Shown one piece after another: positions 17,533 to 26,193 of a stretch of 64,000 nucleotides of DNA (the first letter of the stretch is position 1; the number at the start of each line of letters is the position of its first letter). The notes under the pieces were generated by a model. The model was not told the DNA's origin and did not search any database. It saw nothing but the letters and a program-made list of their open reading frames with translations. A program made the translations under genes and the position numbers. Source of the stretch: JAJPHW01 sp963771505 (lineage in GTDB: Bacteria > Acidobacteriota > Terriglobia > Terriglobales > Acidobacteriaceae); NCBI GenBank assembly GCA_963771505.1, contig CAVYTO010000006.1, positions 186,001-250,000 of the forward strand. The letters are read 5' to 3'.

Positions 17533-18294
17533 ATGGCTTTCGCGAATGTTAAAGTGCGTCCAGCAACTTCTCGCCCAATGGTCACTCAGGTAGCTGCGTA
17601 CGTGATGGTCAACGTGCTGCTGTGTGGTAATGCCCTCGCTCAAATAGGATCTCCTACCCCCTCGCCGAGGGACAATCCCGACGAAGGCAAATTCGCATTC
17701 GTGGAACTCGTGAAAGAAAAATCGGTTGTGTTCCCCGACCTAGCCACGAATGCGGCGCGGCTTTCAATTTGGCAAAAATTCCAATTGGCCTCGAATGATA
17801 GCGTGGCGCTTTCCACCTTCGGGGTCGCCATCATCGGCGCTGCCTGGGGTCAGGCTCTGGACCGGCCCTATGGTTATGGAGAAGGCGGCGAGGCATTCGG
17901 TAAGCGGTTCGGCGCAAACATGGCGCGGGCTGCGTCTGACAATTTTTTCGGCACATTCCTTACCGCTTCGGTCGCTCATGAAGATCCGCGTTTCTTCGTT
18001 CAGCGTCATCTTTCAGTCGCCCAAACCCTGAAATACGCTGGCGAACGCGTATTTGTGACCCGCACCGACGATGGAGATCGCACCGTCAACCTTGCCGGGC
18101 TTCTGGGGCCGTTAGCTAGCGAGTCCCTGGCCGACACCTATTTTCCTGAAGGCAATCGAGGCGCCGGCAGCACCTTCATCCGATTTGGTTCAGACTTGGC
18201 GTGGAAATTCGCCGGCAATGTTCTGCGTCAATACTGGCCAGCCATTAACAAAAAGCTGCGCATCGTACCTCCGCCAAGCCCTCCCACTCGCTAG
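17533..18294 (+). CDS. Exported protein of unknown function
   Basis: About 253 residues from the ATG at 17533; another in-frame ATG at 17578 would place the signal peptide (MVTQVAAYVMVNVLLCGNAL, cleavage after ALAQ) at the very N terminus and is the better start. The frame reaches up to a TTG at 17431, probably untranslated. The mature part has several Gly/Ala-rich hydrophobic stretches (TFGVAIIGAAWGQALDR, FGTFLTASVAHEDPRFF, LGPLASESLADTYFPEG). I recognise this only as a recurring acidobacterial hypothetical protein. No catalytic motif is apparent. Confidence 0.72.
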   Translation: MAFANVKVRPATSRPMVTQVAAYVMVNVLLCGNALAQIGSPTPSPRDNPDEGKFAFVELVKEKSVVFPDLATNAARLSIWQKFQLASNDSVALSTFGVAIIGAAWGQALDRPYGYGEGGEAFGKRFGANMARAASDNFFGTFLTASVAHEDPRFFVQRHLSVAQTLKYAGERVFVTRTDDGDRTVNLAGLLGPLASESLADTYFPEGNRGAGSTFIRFGSDLAWKFAGNVLRQYWPAINKKLRIVPPPSPPTR

Positions 18295-18372
18295 GCAGTT
18301 TCCGACAAAAAGCGAGGCGTAACCTGGCGCCCCGAATCTGCATCGAAACTAAACGAACACGGAGGAGAATCA

Positions 18373-18531
18373 ATGGCAACAGCTGAAGCGAAGAAGTGCG
18401 CACACGTTCCATGCCTGTGCACGGTGCAATCCGGGGAGCGCTATTGCGGACAGGTGTGCAAAGAAGCAGGCTCGGAAGAAGTGGAAATCGCCTGTCAGTG
18501 CGACCATCCTGCATGCCCGTTAACGACCTAA
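18373..18531 (+). CDS. Small cysteine-rich metallothionein-like protein (52 aa)
   Basis: A 52-residue open frame too short for ordinary ORF limits. The ATG at 18373 follows a very strong ribosome site, GGAGGAG, 5 bases earlier. The product has nine cysteines and three histidines spaced in the C-x-H-x-x-C-x-C ... Y-C-x-x-x-C ... C-x-C-x-H-x-x-C pattern (start KKCAHVPCLC, middle YCGQVC, end CQCDHPACP). This matches bacterial metallothioneins (SmtA/BmtA-type), which sequester Zn, Cd or Cu. It is followed by a bidirectional terminator and converges on the membrane protein at 18565. No metal-responsive repressor gene or promoter box is visible nearby. Confidence 0.82.
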   Translation: MATAEAKKCAHVPCLCTVQSGERYCGQVCKEAGSEEVEIACQCDHPACPLTT

Positions 18532-18552
18532 GTCGTTAACGAACGAGCAATC

Positions 18553-18579
18553 AAAAGCGGCCGATCAGGCCGCTTTTTT
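18553..18579. terminator. Bidirectional intrinsic terminator
   Basis: AAAAGCGGCC (18553-18562) pairs with GGCCGCTTTT (18568-18577) around GATCA. It ends the metallothionein-like gene; the stop codon of the convergent minus-strand gene lies in its loop. Confidence 0.85.
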
Positions 18580-18972
18580 CGCGTCCATCTTCTTCAAATT
18601 GGTATTTTCGGCTTCGATCTCGATTTTCTCGTGCTTGATGTCGAGGCGAAGATGGTTGTAAATGCTGATGTATTGGTTGGCCACCCAAACCAGCGAAAAC
18701 AGTGCGATCAGATAACCCCGCCAGTCAGGATAGAGCAGCTTGAAACGGGTGATTGCCAGGAAGCCTAATGTAACCCAGTGGCTGAAACAATATTCGCACG
18801 TGAAGACGTAAAAAAATTTGCGGCGTAGCACGCTTTTCGAGGTTTTGCAGCGGTCCTGGCAAAATTCGCGAGGCTCACGAAAAATTTCTTCGTGAGTGCA
18901 CGTCCACGCCACACAGGCGATGGGGATCGCCAGCACAAACAACGTTACGATTTGGAAGGCCAAAGTCTGCAT
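18565..18972 (-). CDS. Small membrane protein with cysteine/histidine motif, function unknown
   Basis: 135 residues. Three hydrophobic segments (MQTLAFQIVTLFVLAIPIAC, FSHWVTLGFLAITRFKLLYP, LIALFSLVWVANQYISIY) and a charged C-terminal tail rich in Lys/Glu (IKHEKIEIEAENTNLKK). Between the first two lies a cluster of Cys and His: CTHEE, FCQDRCKTS, FTCEYCFSHW, which could bind metal or form disulfides. Placed convergently against a metallothionein-like gene, a metal-related role is a possibility but only a guess. Start at 18972 gives a natural membrane N terminus. Confidence 0.65.
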   Translation of the reverse strand: MQTLAFQIVTLFVLAIPIACVAWTCTHEEIFREPREFCQDRCKTSKSVLRRKFFYVFTCEYCFSHWVTLGFLAITRFKLLYPDWRGYLIALFSLVWVANQYISIYNHLRLDIKHEKIEIEAENTNLKKMDAKKAA

Positions 18973-18981
18973 GAATTTGAC

Positions 18982-19161
18982 CTACTCTTTTGATCCCTCA
19001 TGTGCGTTGGTGTGCTCCGGGCCGCCAGGTGAATGTGTTGAGTTCTTGTCCGAAAATTGCTCTTTAGTCTTCGACACTAAGTCTTTAGATTCTTTAGCGG
19101 TTTGTGCTTCCTTAGCGTTTGCGCGGTTGCGAATTTCCCCGCGCTCTCCAGTGTCAGGCAT
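18982..19161 (-). CDS. Small hydrophilic protein, function unknown (59 aa)
   Basis: Read from the minus strand: an ATG at 19161 preceded by AAAGGAGCAAGAC (GGAG 7 bases upstream), then 59 codons ending in TAG at 18982. The product is highly charged and lacks hydrophobic segments (starts MPDTGERGEIRNRANAKEAQ, ends GPEHTNAHEGSKE). Its good ribosome site and tight spacing (9 bases) before the membrane protein at 18972 make it likely to be translated and co-transcribed. No family recognised; composition is like small stress-related or disordered proteins. Confidence 0.6.
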   Translation of the reverse strand: MPDTGERGEIRNRANAKEAQTAKESKDLVSKTKEQFSDKNSTHSPGGPEHTNAHEGSKE

Positions 19162-19233
19162 GTCTTGCTCCTTTAATTGTTGGATGCGACCGATGTGGAT
19201 TATGCGCCTAAAGTAAGTTCTGTAGGCGATGAT

Positions 19234-19434
19234 TCAGCAGCACTTCGGGCGTCGGCAAACTTGTTCCTCGCGTTCTCGCCGAAAAGCAGCGTAGTTCTCG
19301 CGTGAAGGAACGGCCGGTCCTAAGAATCGGCGATAGGCCGTCTCATCGAAGATTTCACGCAGAGCCTGAATGAAAAGCCGCACGACACGATTAAGAAGTA
19401 CGATCACGTTCTTATCCTTCCTCCGCAAATGCAC
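19234..19434 (-). CDS. YbdD/YjiX-family small protein following CstA
   Basis: 66 residues. The block FDETAYRRFLGPAVPSRENYAAFRREREE is the conserved core of the YbdD/YjiX family of small proteins that are regularly encoded directly downstream of CstA and act with it in peptide/pyruvate uptake. The first codons overlap the end of cstA by 23 bases in another frame, suggesting translational coupling. The extra C-terminal tail ending CRRPKCC is unusual and could be metal-reactive. The start codon is taken at 19434; a slightly later start is possible. Confidence 0.78.
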   Translation of the reverse strand: MHLRRKDKNVIVLLNRVVRLFIQALREIFDETAYRRFLGPAVPSRENYAAFRREREEQVCRRPKCC

Positions 19435-21430
19435 TCAGAACGAACGCCGCCTCTTTCGGCTGCGTGACTTCCCTACCCGACAGCACTCTCGCCGACTTCC
19501 GCGCTGACTCGATCAGGATGAGAGTGACCATCAGGACGAGAGCGCCGGTGACCCAGGCATCGAGCCGGTCGTTGAAAATGACTTGCGAGCTGGTTGCGAT
19601 TCGCGCATGCGCAAGAAAGCCAATGCGCGGGTTCGGGTCGAAGATTTTGTGCCACGAAGCAGTAAACGTGACGCCAACCAACCACGCCAACGGCGCCAAA
19701 GTCACCGCTGCAAATTTCGCGCGACCCATTTTCACGATTATCGTAGTCGCGACGCACAACGCGACTGTGGCCAGCAATTGGTTGGCGATGCCGAACAGCG
19801 GCCACAAAGAATTAATGCCGCCGAGGGGATCCTTCACGCCCTGCCACAGAAAATATCCCCACGAAGCCACGATCAAGGCGCTGGTGCTAAGAATCGATGG
19901 ATACCAACCGATCCGGCCAATTGGTTTCCACACGTGCCCAAGAGCGTCCTGCAACATAAATCGTCCGACGCGAGTGCCTGCGTCGAGCACAGTCAGAATA
20001 AACAGCGCTTCAAACATGATGGCAAAGTGGTACCAGATGGCCATCAGGGCCTGACCGCCCAGGCTGGTCGAAAAGATGTGTGCCATACCCACTGCAAATG
20101 CTGGCGCGCCGCCGGTCCGGTTGTAGAGAGTGTGCTCGCCAACAGATTGCGCAAGAGCGCTCATCTCAGCCGCGGAGACAGGAAAGCCCCATCCGCTGAT
20201 GGTCGCGGCCGCAGCTTCGGGAGTCTGCCCAACAACTCCCGCAGGACTGTTAATAGAAAAGTACACTCCGGGCTCGAGAACACACGCTGCAATCGTCGCC
20301 ATGATCGCGACCATGGATTCAGCCAGCATCGCGCCATAGCCCACCATGCGGGTTTCAGTTTCCCGACGAATTAGTTTCGGCGTGGTTCCGCTGGAAATCA
20401 AAGAATGGAAGCCGCTGATCGCGCCGCAGGCGATCGTAATGAACGCAAAAGGGAAAACTTTGCCCGCGAATATCGGGCCTGTACCGTCGGTAAAGCAGGT
20501 CAAGGCCGGCATGCGCATCATGGGGTGCAAGCCAATAATTCCCAGGGCGAGCAGGGCAATCGTGCCCAGCTTCACAAACGTGCTCAGGTAATCCCGCGGG
20601 GCGAGCAGCAGCCAAACTGGCAGCGCAGAAGCCGCAAACCCATAAACGATGATGACGATAGCAAGAACAGAAGCGGAATAGGAAAACCACGGCGCGGTGG
20701 CGGCGCTTTGTGAGATCCACTGTCCGCCGAATATTGCCATCATCACGAGCACGAATCCGACCGCCGACGCTTCCAGAACTCTTCCCGGGCGCAAAATTCG
20801 CAGGTACCAACCCATAAACAACGCGATCGGGATCGTCATCGCGATTGTAAATGTTCCCCAAGGACTGCCTTTGAGCGCATTCACCACGATCAACGCGGCA
20901 ACGCCAAGCAGGATCACGATAATGGCGATGACTGACACATAGGCGATCAACCCGCCGACAGGGCCGATCTCGTCTCGCGCCATTTCTGTTAGTGACTTTC
21001 CGTCGCGGCGCACCGAGAACAGCAGAATCACGAAATCCTGAACGCATCCGCCGAACACTGCGCCTGCGAGTATCCACAGTGTGCCGGGTAGATATCCAAA
21101 TTGCGCGGCGAGGACGGGGCCAACCAGTGGCCCGGGACCGGCTATGGCGGCAAAGTGGTGTCCGAACACAACCCACTTGTTAGTTGGCACGAAGTCTCTG
21201 CCGTCCTCCAGCCTTTCTGAGGGCGTTGCGCGGGTACCATCCAGCGCAAGAACCTTGGCCGAAATGAATGCGCTGTAGAAACGGAAGGCGACCGCGTAGC
21301 TGCATCCCGCCGCCACTACCAGCCATAACGCATTGATCGATTCACCGCGATGCAACGCGATCGCAGCCAGAGCTACGGCACCGGCGAGGACTACTGCAAG
21401 CCAAATAATCCATCGAAATATTCTTGGCAT
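19412..21430 (-). CDS. cstA: Carbon starvation protein CstA-family transporter
   Basis: 672 residues with about 16 hydrophobic segments, a typical length for the CstA family. Diagnostic blocks are RDFVPTNKWVVFGHHFAAIAG and GPGPLVGPVLAAQFGYLPG. These inner membrane proteins import pyruvate (BtsT) or peptides (CstA) under nutrient limitation, driven by the proton gradient. The paired ybdD-like gene overlaps its 3' end, the usual arrangement. No two-component regulator of the BtsS/YehU kind is adjacent. Whether this one moves pyruvate or peptides cannot be told from sequence. Confidence 0.94.
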   Translation of the reverse strand: MPRIFRWIIWLAVVLAGAVALAAIALHRGESINALWLVVAAGCSYAVAFRFYSAFISAKVLALDGTRATPSERLEDGRDFVPTNKWVVFGHHFAAIAGPGPLVGPVLAAQFGYLPGTLWILAGAVFGGCVQDFVILLFSVRRDGKSLTEMARDEIGPVGGLIAYVSVIAIIVILLGVAALIVVNALKGSPWGTFTIAMTIPIALFMGWYLRILRPGRVLEASAVGFVLVMMAIFGGQWISQSAATAPWFSYSASVLAIVIIVYGFAASALPVWLLLAPRDYLSTFVKLGTIALLALGIIGLHPMMRMPALTCFTDGTGPIFAGKVFPFAFITIACGAISGFHSLISSGTTPKLIRRETETRMVGYGAMLAESMVAIMATIAACVLEPGVYFSINSPAGVVGQTPEAAAATISGWGFPVSAAEMSALAQSVGEHTLYNRTGGAPAFAVGMAHIFSTSLGGQALMAIWYHFAIMFEALFILTVLDAGTRVGRFMLQDALGHVWKPIGRIGWYPSILSTSALIVASWGYFLWQGVKDPLGGINSLWPLFGIANQLLATVALCVATTIIVKMGRAKFAAVTLAPLAWLVGVTFTASWHKIFDPNPRIGFLAHARIATSSQVIFNDRLDAWVTGALVLMVTLILIESARKSARVLSGREVTQPKEAAFVLSAFAEEG

Positions 21431-21604
21431 AGACGAAACTGAAACCGGCTCGTTAAAAGAGGTTTAAAAGCGACAGAAATCGTTCGCCCGCAAAACATTC
21501 AAGCGACTTAATGTTAACCTTAAAGTTCCGACAGAAAAATAGCGCGGATGTGTCCCGCCGCGCAACCATTGGCCTAACCGAACCATCTTTTTAAGGAGCA
21601 GCAA

Positions 21605-22669
21605 ATGAAAATCGGCATCCTTACCGGCGGCGGCGATTGTCCCGGCCTCAATGCGGTGATTCGCGCAGTTGTTCGCAAGGGATATTTTCATTTCGGGGAT
21701 CAGTTTGTGGGTTTTCTCGAAGGCTGGCGCGGCGTTCTGGAAAACAAAACTACTCCGCTCGATCTCGCGGCCGTAGGCGGAATTCTGCCCCGCGGAGGCA
21801 CGATCCTACGAACTTCTCGAACCAACCCTGCCAAGCGCGAGAACGGCCTGGATCAATGCGTCGAAACGCTTAAAAAGAATGGCCTCGACGCGCTGGTCGC
21901 GATCGGCGGCGACGATACACTCTCAGTGGCGCGAAAACTCTTTGATAAAGGAGTAAAGATCGTTGGCGTTCCCAAGACAATCGACAACGATCTTGCTGGA
22001 ACTGACTACACCTTCGGATTCGACACGGCAGTCAACATCGCCACTGAAGCCATCGACCGCGTGCACACTACCGCCGAAGCCCACAATCGGGTGATGATTG
22101 TCGAAGTGATGGGACGCGACGCCGGTTGGATTGCGATTCATAGCGGCATCGCCGGAGGAGCAGATGTCATTCTGATCCCGGAACAGCCTTTCGAGATTGA
22201 CGACATCGCGGAAACGATCCGCCAGCGGCACGAGCGGGGACGCTATTTCAGCATCATCGTAGTCGCCGAGGGCGCGCGCTTCGCATCGTCGAATCAATCG
22301 CTGATCGCGGACGCCCCTAAAGATGAGTTCGGCCATTCCCGGCTCGGTGGTGTAGCGAACACGCTGGCGCAGGAAATCGAAAAACGCACGGGCATCGAGA
22401 CGCGAACGGTAATTCTCGGCCACGTGCAGCGCGGCGGCTCACCAAGTGCATTCGACCGCGTCCTGGCGACGCGCTATGGGCTGGGCGCAATTGAAATGGT
22501 GCATCGCGGCGAGTTCGGTCGCATGGCCGCCCTTCGCGGAAATAAAATTATTTCCGTACCAATCGCCGACGCCATCGCCAAGAATCGAACCGTCGATCAG
22601 GAAATGCTGGACGTGGCAGAAGGCATTCTGGAGAAGACTCCGCCGGAAAAGCAATCCATATCAGCGTAA
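21605..22669 (+). CDS. 6-phosphofructokinase, group III, with residues of the PPi-dependent type
   Basis: 354 residues, cytoplasmic. TIDND (125-129) holds the catalytic Asp127 of the family, and GGGDCPGLNAVIR is the N-terminal phosphate loop. The position that separates phosphoryl donors reads GGDDT (101-105), with Asp104, and the second reads PKTIDND with Lys124. ATP-dependent enzymes have Gly at both; Asp104 and Lys124 is the combination known from PPi-dependent enzymes. So pyrophosphate is the expected donor, which would make the step reversible, though the start MKIGILTGGGDCPGLN is shared. A strong AAGGAG precedes the ATG by 7 bases. The upstream intergenic region (21431-21604) is a promoter candidate shared with divergent cstA. 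Confidence 0.93.
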   Translation: MKIGILTGGGDCPGLNAVIRAVVRKGYFHFGDQFVGFLEGWRGVLENKTTPLDLAAVGGILPRGGTILRTSRTNPAKRENGLDQCVETLKKNGLDALVAIGGDDTLSVARKLFDKGVKIVGVPKTIDNDLAGTDYTFGFDTAVNIATEAIDRVHTTAEAHNRVMIVEVMGRDAGWIAIHSGIAGGADVILIPEQPFEIDDIAETIRQRHERGRYFSIIVVAEGARFASSNQSLIADAPKDEFGHSRLGGVANTLAQEIEKRTGIETRTVILGHVQRGGSPSAFDRVLATRYGLGAIEMVHRGEFGRMAALRGNKIISVPIADAIAKNRTVDQEMLDVAEGILEKTPPEKQSISA

Positions 22670-22756
22670 GGAACATGGGCGAGTCGGAAAAAACACTTCC
22701 GCAGCGAGAGCAGATACAGTATAAAAAATAGCGGTTCCAACTTCGAACCGCGAGAC

Positions 22757-24040
22757 TTGAATCCGCTTTCGACAGATAGCATCCGCAAGCCAGCGCCTTG
22801 GATTTGGTTGGCGATCAGCCTGTTTGCCTTCCTCATAGCTACTCTCTATTCGCAAAGAATACTGGAACCGTGGAAACACTACATCCAAGTCCGGGACGGC
22901 AATTTGTTTCCTCACCCCGGCGACCTCTTTCCCCGATGGATTGGCACCCGCGACCTCCTGCTGCACGGCCAAAATCCCTACGGTCCCGCGGTGAGCGGCG
23001 AAATTCAAACCAGGTTCTATGGCCACCCAATCATCCAGAGTTATTCGCTGCCAGAGCACAAAATCATCGACGAGCAGCGCTTTGCCTATCCAATCTACGT
23101 GGTCTTTTTTTTAGCTCCCACCGTGTACTTGAGTTATGGTCAGCTTGAGGCGATTTCGTATGTTGCGCTATCGCTGTTTTGTGCCGCGAGCGTTTTTCTC
23201 TGGATCGACTTCCTGAAATGGCGCCTTTCGGCAGTTACGAAAGTGGCTGTCGCCTTGTTCGTCCTGAGCACACCGCAGATCATGCAGGCTTTGCGACTGC
23301 GCCAGTTAAGTTTAGCTGTTGGCTTGCTGATCGCGTTGACCGCATGGTGCATAGCCAGAAACCATCTCGCAACGGCTGGCGTGATTCTCGCCATCGCAAC
23401 CATCAAACCGCAATTGATGTTACTGCCGCTCGCCTGGATTTTTCTTTGGACGTCCGGTGATTTGGGCCGCCGATGGCGACTGCTGGCTGCCTTCGTGGCC
23501 GCTCTATCGGCGCTGGTGGGTGCCGGAGAGCTTTTGCTTCCCGGATGGGTCTCTTGGTTTTTGGACGGCTTGCGAGCTTATCGCTTGTACTTTCCGACCT
23601 ATTCAATTCTTGAGATTATGCTGGGCAACAAGGCTGGTGACGTGCTTGCCGGCGTTTTCATCCTGTGGCTTGCGATTATCGCCTGGAAATATCGCCGGGT
23701 GTCGGGCGATTCAGGCGAATTCGCTTTGGTATTGGCGCTCTCTACTTTTGTCGCCGTGGCTACGATGTCTTATCTGTTCATGCCCTTCAATCAGGCGTTG
23801 CTGCTCCCACCAAGTTTCTTGCTTCTTCGCGACTGGCAATTCTTGCCGAAGCTCACCCGGGTCGGTGCGTTCCTTTATTTGCTCCATCCAAGCACAATTT
23901 CCCTGGCATTCCTGCTGATCCATCACGATTGGTTGACACCAAGCCGTCTCCCCTTGTTCCCACTGTCTGTGAGTCCCCTATTGCCGTTGCTGTTAGCGAT
24001 CGCCTTTTTCATGGATCGGCGGTACCGCACATGCCGCTGA
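22757..24040 (+). CDS. GT87/DUF2029-family membrane glycosyltransferase-like protein
   Basis: 427 residues with about ten hydrophobic segments. The N-terminal loop after the first membrane helix (RDGNLFPHPGDLFPRWIGTR, then LLLHGQNPYGPAVSGEIQ) is the pattern of GT87/DUF2029 polyprenol-phosphate-mannose-dependent mannosyltransferases; Asp/Arg residues in that loop would be the catalytic site. The start is a TTG at 22757, about 90 bases after pfk; no better candidate lies in frame. It faces the GT87-like gene at 24048 with 7 bases between them. Acceptor unknown. Confidence 0.75.
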   Translation: MNPLSTDSIRKPAPWIWLAISLFAFLIATLYSQRILEPWKHYIQVRDGNLFPHPGDLFPRWIGTRDLLLHGQNPYGPAVSGEIQTRFYGHPIIQSYSLPEHKIIDEQRFAYPIYVVFFLAPTVYLSYGQLEAISYVALSLFCAASVFLWIDFLKWRLSAVTKVAVALFVLSTPQIMQALRLRQLSLAVGLLIALTAWCIARNHLATAGVILAIATIKPQLMLLPLAWIFLWTSGDLGRRWRLLAAFVAALSALVGAGELLLPGWVSWFLDGLRAYRLYFPTYSILEIMLGNKAGDVLAGVFILWLAIIAWKYRRVSGDSGEFALVLALSTFVAVATMSYLFMPFNQALLLPPSFLLLRDWQFLPKLTRVGAFLYLLHPSTISLAFLLIHHDWLTPSRLPLFPLSVSPLLPLLLAIAFFMDRRYRTCR

Positions 24041-24047
24041 AGCGATT

Positions 24048-25313
24048 TCACACGTCTACCGTCTGATCATCGCTTCTTGCGAGCGTCGCGTTGGCACGGA
24101 GCAAGCCCACAGCGACAACAACCAGAAAGCAGCACAGCGCAGGAAACATGAGATAAATTCGGCTATTCCACCAATAGTGACCGCCCAAAGCTATCAACAG
24201 CAGAGGAAGCAAAAACACAAGAACGCAAGACAACATAATTGCTAAGCGGTCAAACGCAGGTTTTGCTGATCGTGCGTTGTCCCAGGCTAGGTAGAGTGGA
24301 CAAATCAGGATCGAAAGATCTGGGAAAAACGCATACGGCGATGCGAGCAGCGCCACGGCTGCGGCAAATGAGAACAATAAACCGGGCCTATTTAGCGAAC
24401 CCAGACGCAAAACGACAAAAATACCCAAACATAGAAATCCCATCGACGCCAAGATCGACAGAGATTGGGCGTGATCTACGAATCCCAGACCCGTCAGAAA
24501 GCCCCGCGCGTTCACCATTTGCGAAACATGTAACGTGCCGAAGCCGTTGCTGGAGTTGTAGTCGTAAACAAACTTCACGTAGTTTGCCAGGCCTGAAAAC
24601 CCGGTCACATATAAACTGAGCGCTAGAAGAACCGAACAACCAAAAGCGAAACCCGCGACTAGCCGGTATCTGCGGTTGACCAGCATCAATCCCACAATTA
24701 CGAACGCATATTGGAATTTCAATGTCGCGACCGCCAGGACTACGCCAGCGGCCAGATTTCTCTTCTTAGACAGCAACGCATATGTCAGCGTTAAGACGAA
24801 CGCCAACAGGATCGAGTCTTGTCCCAAAGTGAGGGCCGTCAAAATCGGCAAAAATAACATGGAAAGTAGGCCAAGAGAAGGTCGTCTCGCGACAAAGCCA
24901 ACGCATTCTGCCAGCAACAGCGGCATGACGCCGAGCAGAATCATGTTCAAAAGCGTCCACAGAATGAACGCCGTTTGTATTTTCAAGTAAGTAAACGGGA
25001 CCAATATTCCAGCAAGAAATGGTGGATGAAGAAAGTAATCACGGCTGGACCGTCCGAGAATTGAGTAGAGTACCGGATCCTGCGTCTCTGCGCCGTATAA
25101 GTGCGGCCCGTTTCCATCGCGCACAATAGTGGCGGCCGCATAAAAATTCACAAAGTCGGTGTTGCGGATGTGATCGAAATTCTTCCAGGGCAAGAGGCCG
25201 AATACCATGGTGATTTCAATAACGACGACCCCGGCGAGAACAATCCAGCGATTTGAAAACAGAGGTTTAGTGAAGCGATCGTCAGCCGCGCAACCGGGCG
25301 AGTTAGCGTCCAA
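24048..25313 (-). CDS. Second GT87/DUF2029-family membrane glycosyltransferase-like protein
   Basis: About 421 residues if translation starts at the TTG at 25313, which follows GGAG by 7 bases within the end of the esterase gene; the frame reaches to a GTG at 25361. Hydrophobic segments number about ten. The loop RNTDFVNFYAAATIVRDGNG with PHLYGAETQDPV, and YFLHPPFLAGILVPF, matches the GT87 family, whose members add mannose from a polyprenyl phosphate donor on the periplasmic face. It is the last gene of the lipid operon that starts at 36640, so it may decorate that operon's product. Confidence 0.75.
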   Translation of the reverse strand: MDANSPGCAADDRFTKPLFSNRWIVLAGVVVIEITMVFGLLPWKNFDHIRNTDFVNFYAAATIVRDGNGPHLYGAETQDPVLYSILGRSSRDYFLHPPFLAGILVPFTYLKIQTAFILWTLLNMILLGVMPLLLAECVGFVARRPSLGLLSMLFLPILTALTLGQDSILLAFVLTLTYALLSKKRNLAAGVVLAVATLKFQYAFVIVGLMLVNRRYRLVAGFAFGCSVLLALSLYVTGFSGLANYVKFVYDYNSSNGFGTLHVSQMVNARGFLTGLGFVDHAQSLSILASMGFLCLGIFVVLRLGSLNRPGLLFSFAAAVALLASPYAFFPDLSILICPLYLAWDNARSAKPAFDRLAIMLSCVLVFLLPLLLIALGGHYWWNSRIYLMFPALCCFLVVVAVGLLRANATLARSDDQTVDV

Positions 25314-26175
25314 ACAGGAACTCCAGCGCCTGGGGAAAGCGCTTCGCCCACTCGCTTTCACTGTGCCGGGCGCCTTCGTCGATCATTACTTTCAAACGGT
25401 CGTTTCCCAACCCCGCCTTGCGCATGAGTTGTTCCAGCCGGAGTACGTCGTCAACCACTTTCTTATCGCGCTCGGGTTCGCCAACTTCGTGCGTGCCCAT
25501 CCCGACCAGCAGCTTCTCGGGCCAGTTCTTCGCGGCACGCACATATTTGAAAATCCGCCGGTTGGAAACAAACAGCGAGGGGCTCTCAACTAACACGCGG
25601 CCGAACACTCCGGGATGAATCATTGACGTGTAAAGGGAAATTAATCCTCCCAGAGACGATCCGCCGAGGCCGGTGTTCTGCGGGCCGGCGGCCACTCGAT
25701 AGCGCCGGGTGATGAAGGGTATGACTTCGCCTATGAGAAAATCTGGAAACTTTCGTCCCTGCGGCCGCAGCACTGACGGACTGTAAGAACGATACGGCAA
25801 AAATTCCTTCATGCGGTCGCCTTGCGCGTTGTCGATGCCGACGAGAATCATCGGGGGAATCTTGCCTTCGCCGATCAACCGGTCGGCCGCTTCGTCCGCG
25901 GCCCACTTGACGCCGCCGAAGGCGGTTGCCGCTTCAAAAAGATTCTGTCCGTCGTTCAGATAGAAAATCGGATAGTAATGCTCCGCGTTTTCCGGCGCGT
26001 CGTAACCCGGTGGCAGCCACACGCGAAGAAATCTTTTGTTGTGTAGAATCTCGCTGTCAAATTCATGAAGACGCAGGTCCCCCACAACGCCGGCCGCATT
26101 TACTTTCGCGGCCTGGAGAGATTCTGGCGACGGCGTAAGAGTGTCTACAACCTCGATCGGACATTTGCTGGACAT
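25303..26175 (-). CDS. Esterase of the PF00756 (esterase D/Fes, antigen 85-like) family
   Basis: 290 residues, apparently without a signal peptide. YYPIFYLNDGQNLFEA and the nucleophile elbow GLGGSSLGGLISLY (GxSxG) with a later GMGTHEVGEPE acidic residue and RHSESEWAKR histidine form the Ser-Asp/Glu-His triad. Members include enterochelin esterases, feruloyl esterases and mycolyltransferases, so the reaction could be hydrolysis or acyl transfer. It lies 18 bases from the lipid kinase gene and overlaps the GT87 gene, so it belongs to the lipid operon. Confidence 0.85.
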   Translation of the reverse strand: MSSKCPIEVVDTLTPSPESLQAAKVNAAGVVGDLRLHEFDSEILHNKRFLRVWLPPGYDAPENAEHYYPIFYLNDGQNLFEAATAFGGVKWAADEAADRLIGEGKIPPMILVGIDNAQGDRMKEFLPYRSYSPSVLRPQGRKFPDFLIGEVIPFITRRYRVAAGPQNTGLGGSSLGGLISLYTSMIHPGVFGRVLVESPSLFVSNRRIFKYVRAAKNWPEKLLVGMGTHEVGEPERDKKVVDDVLRLEQLMRKAGLGNDRLKVMIDEGARHSESEWAKRFPQALEFLFGR

Positions 26176-26193
26176 GTCTTAATCTTAAATTCT

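Noticed and set aside
19583..20374. 263-residue plus-strand frame inside cstA
   Set aside because: Arg/Gln/His-rich shadow of the CstA coding strand, no ribosome site.
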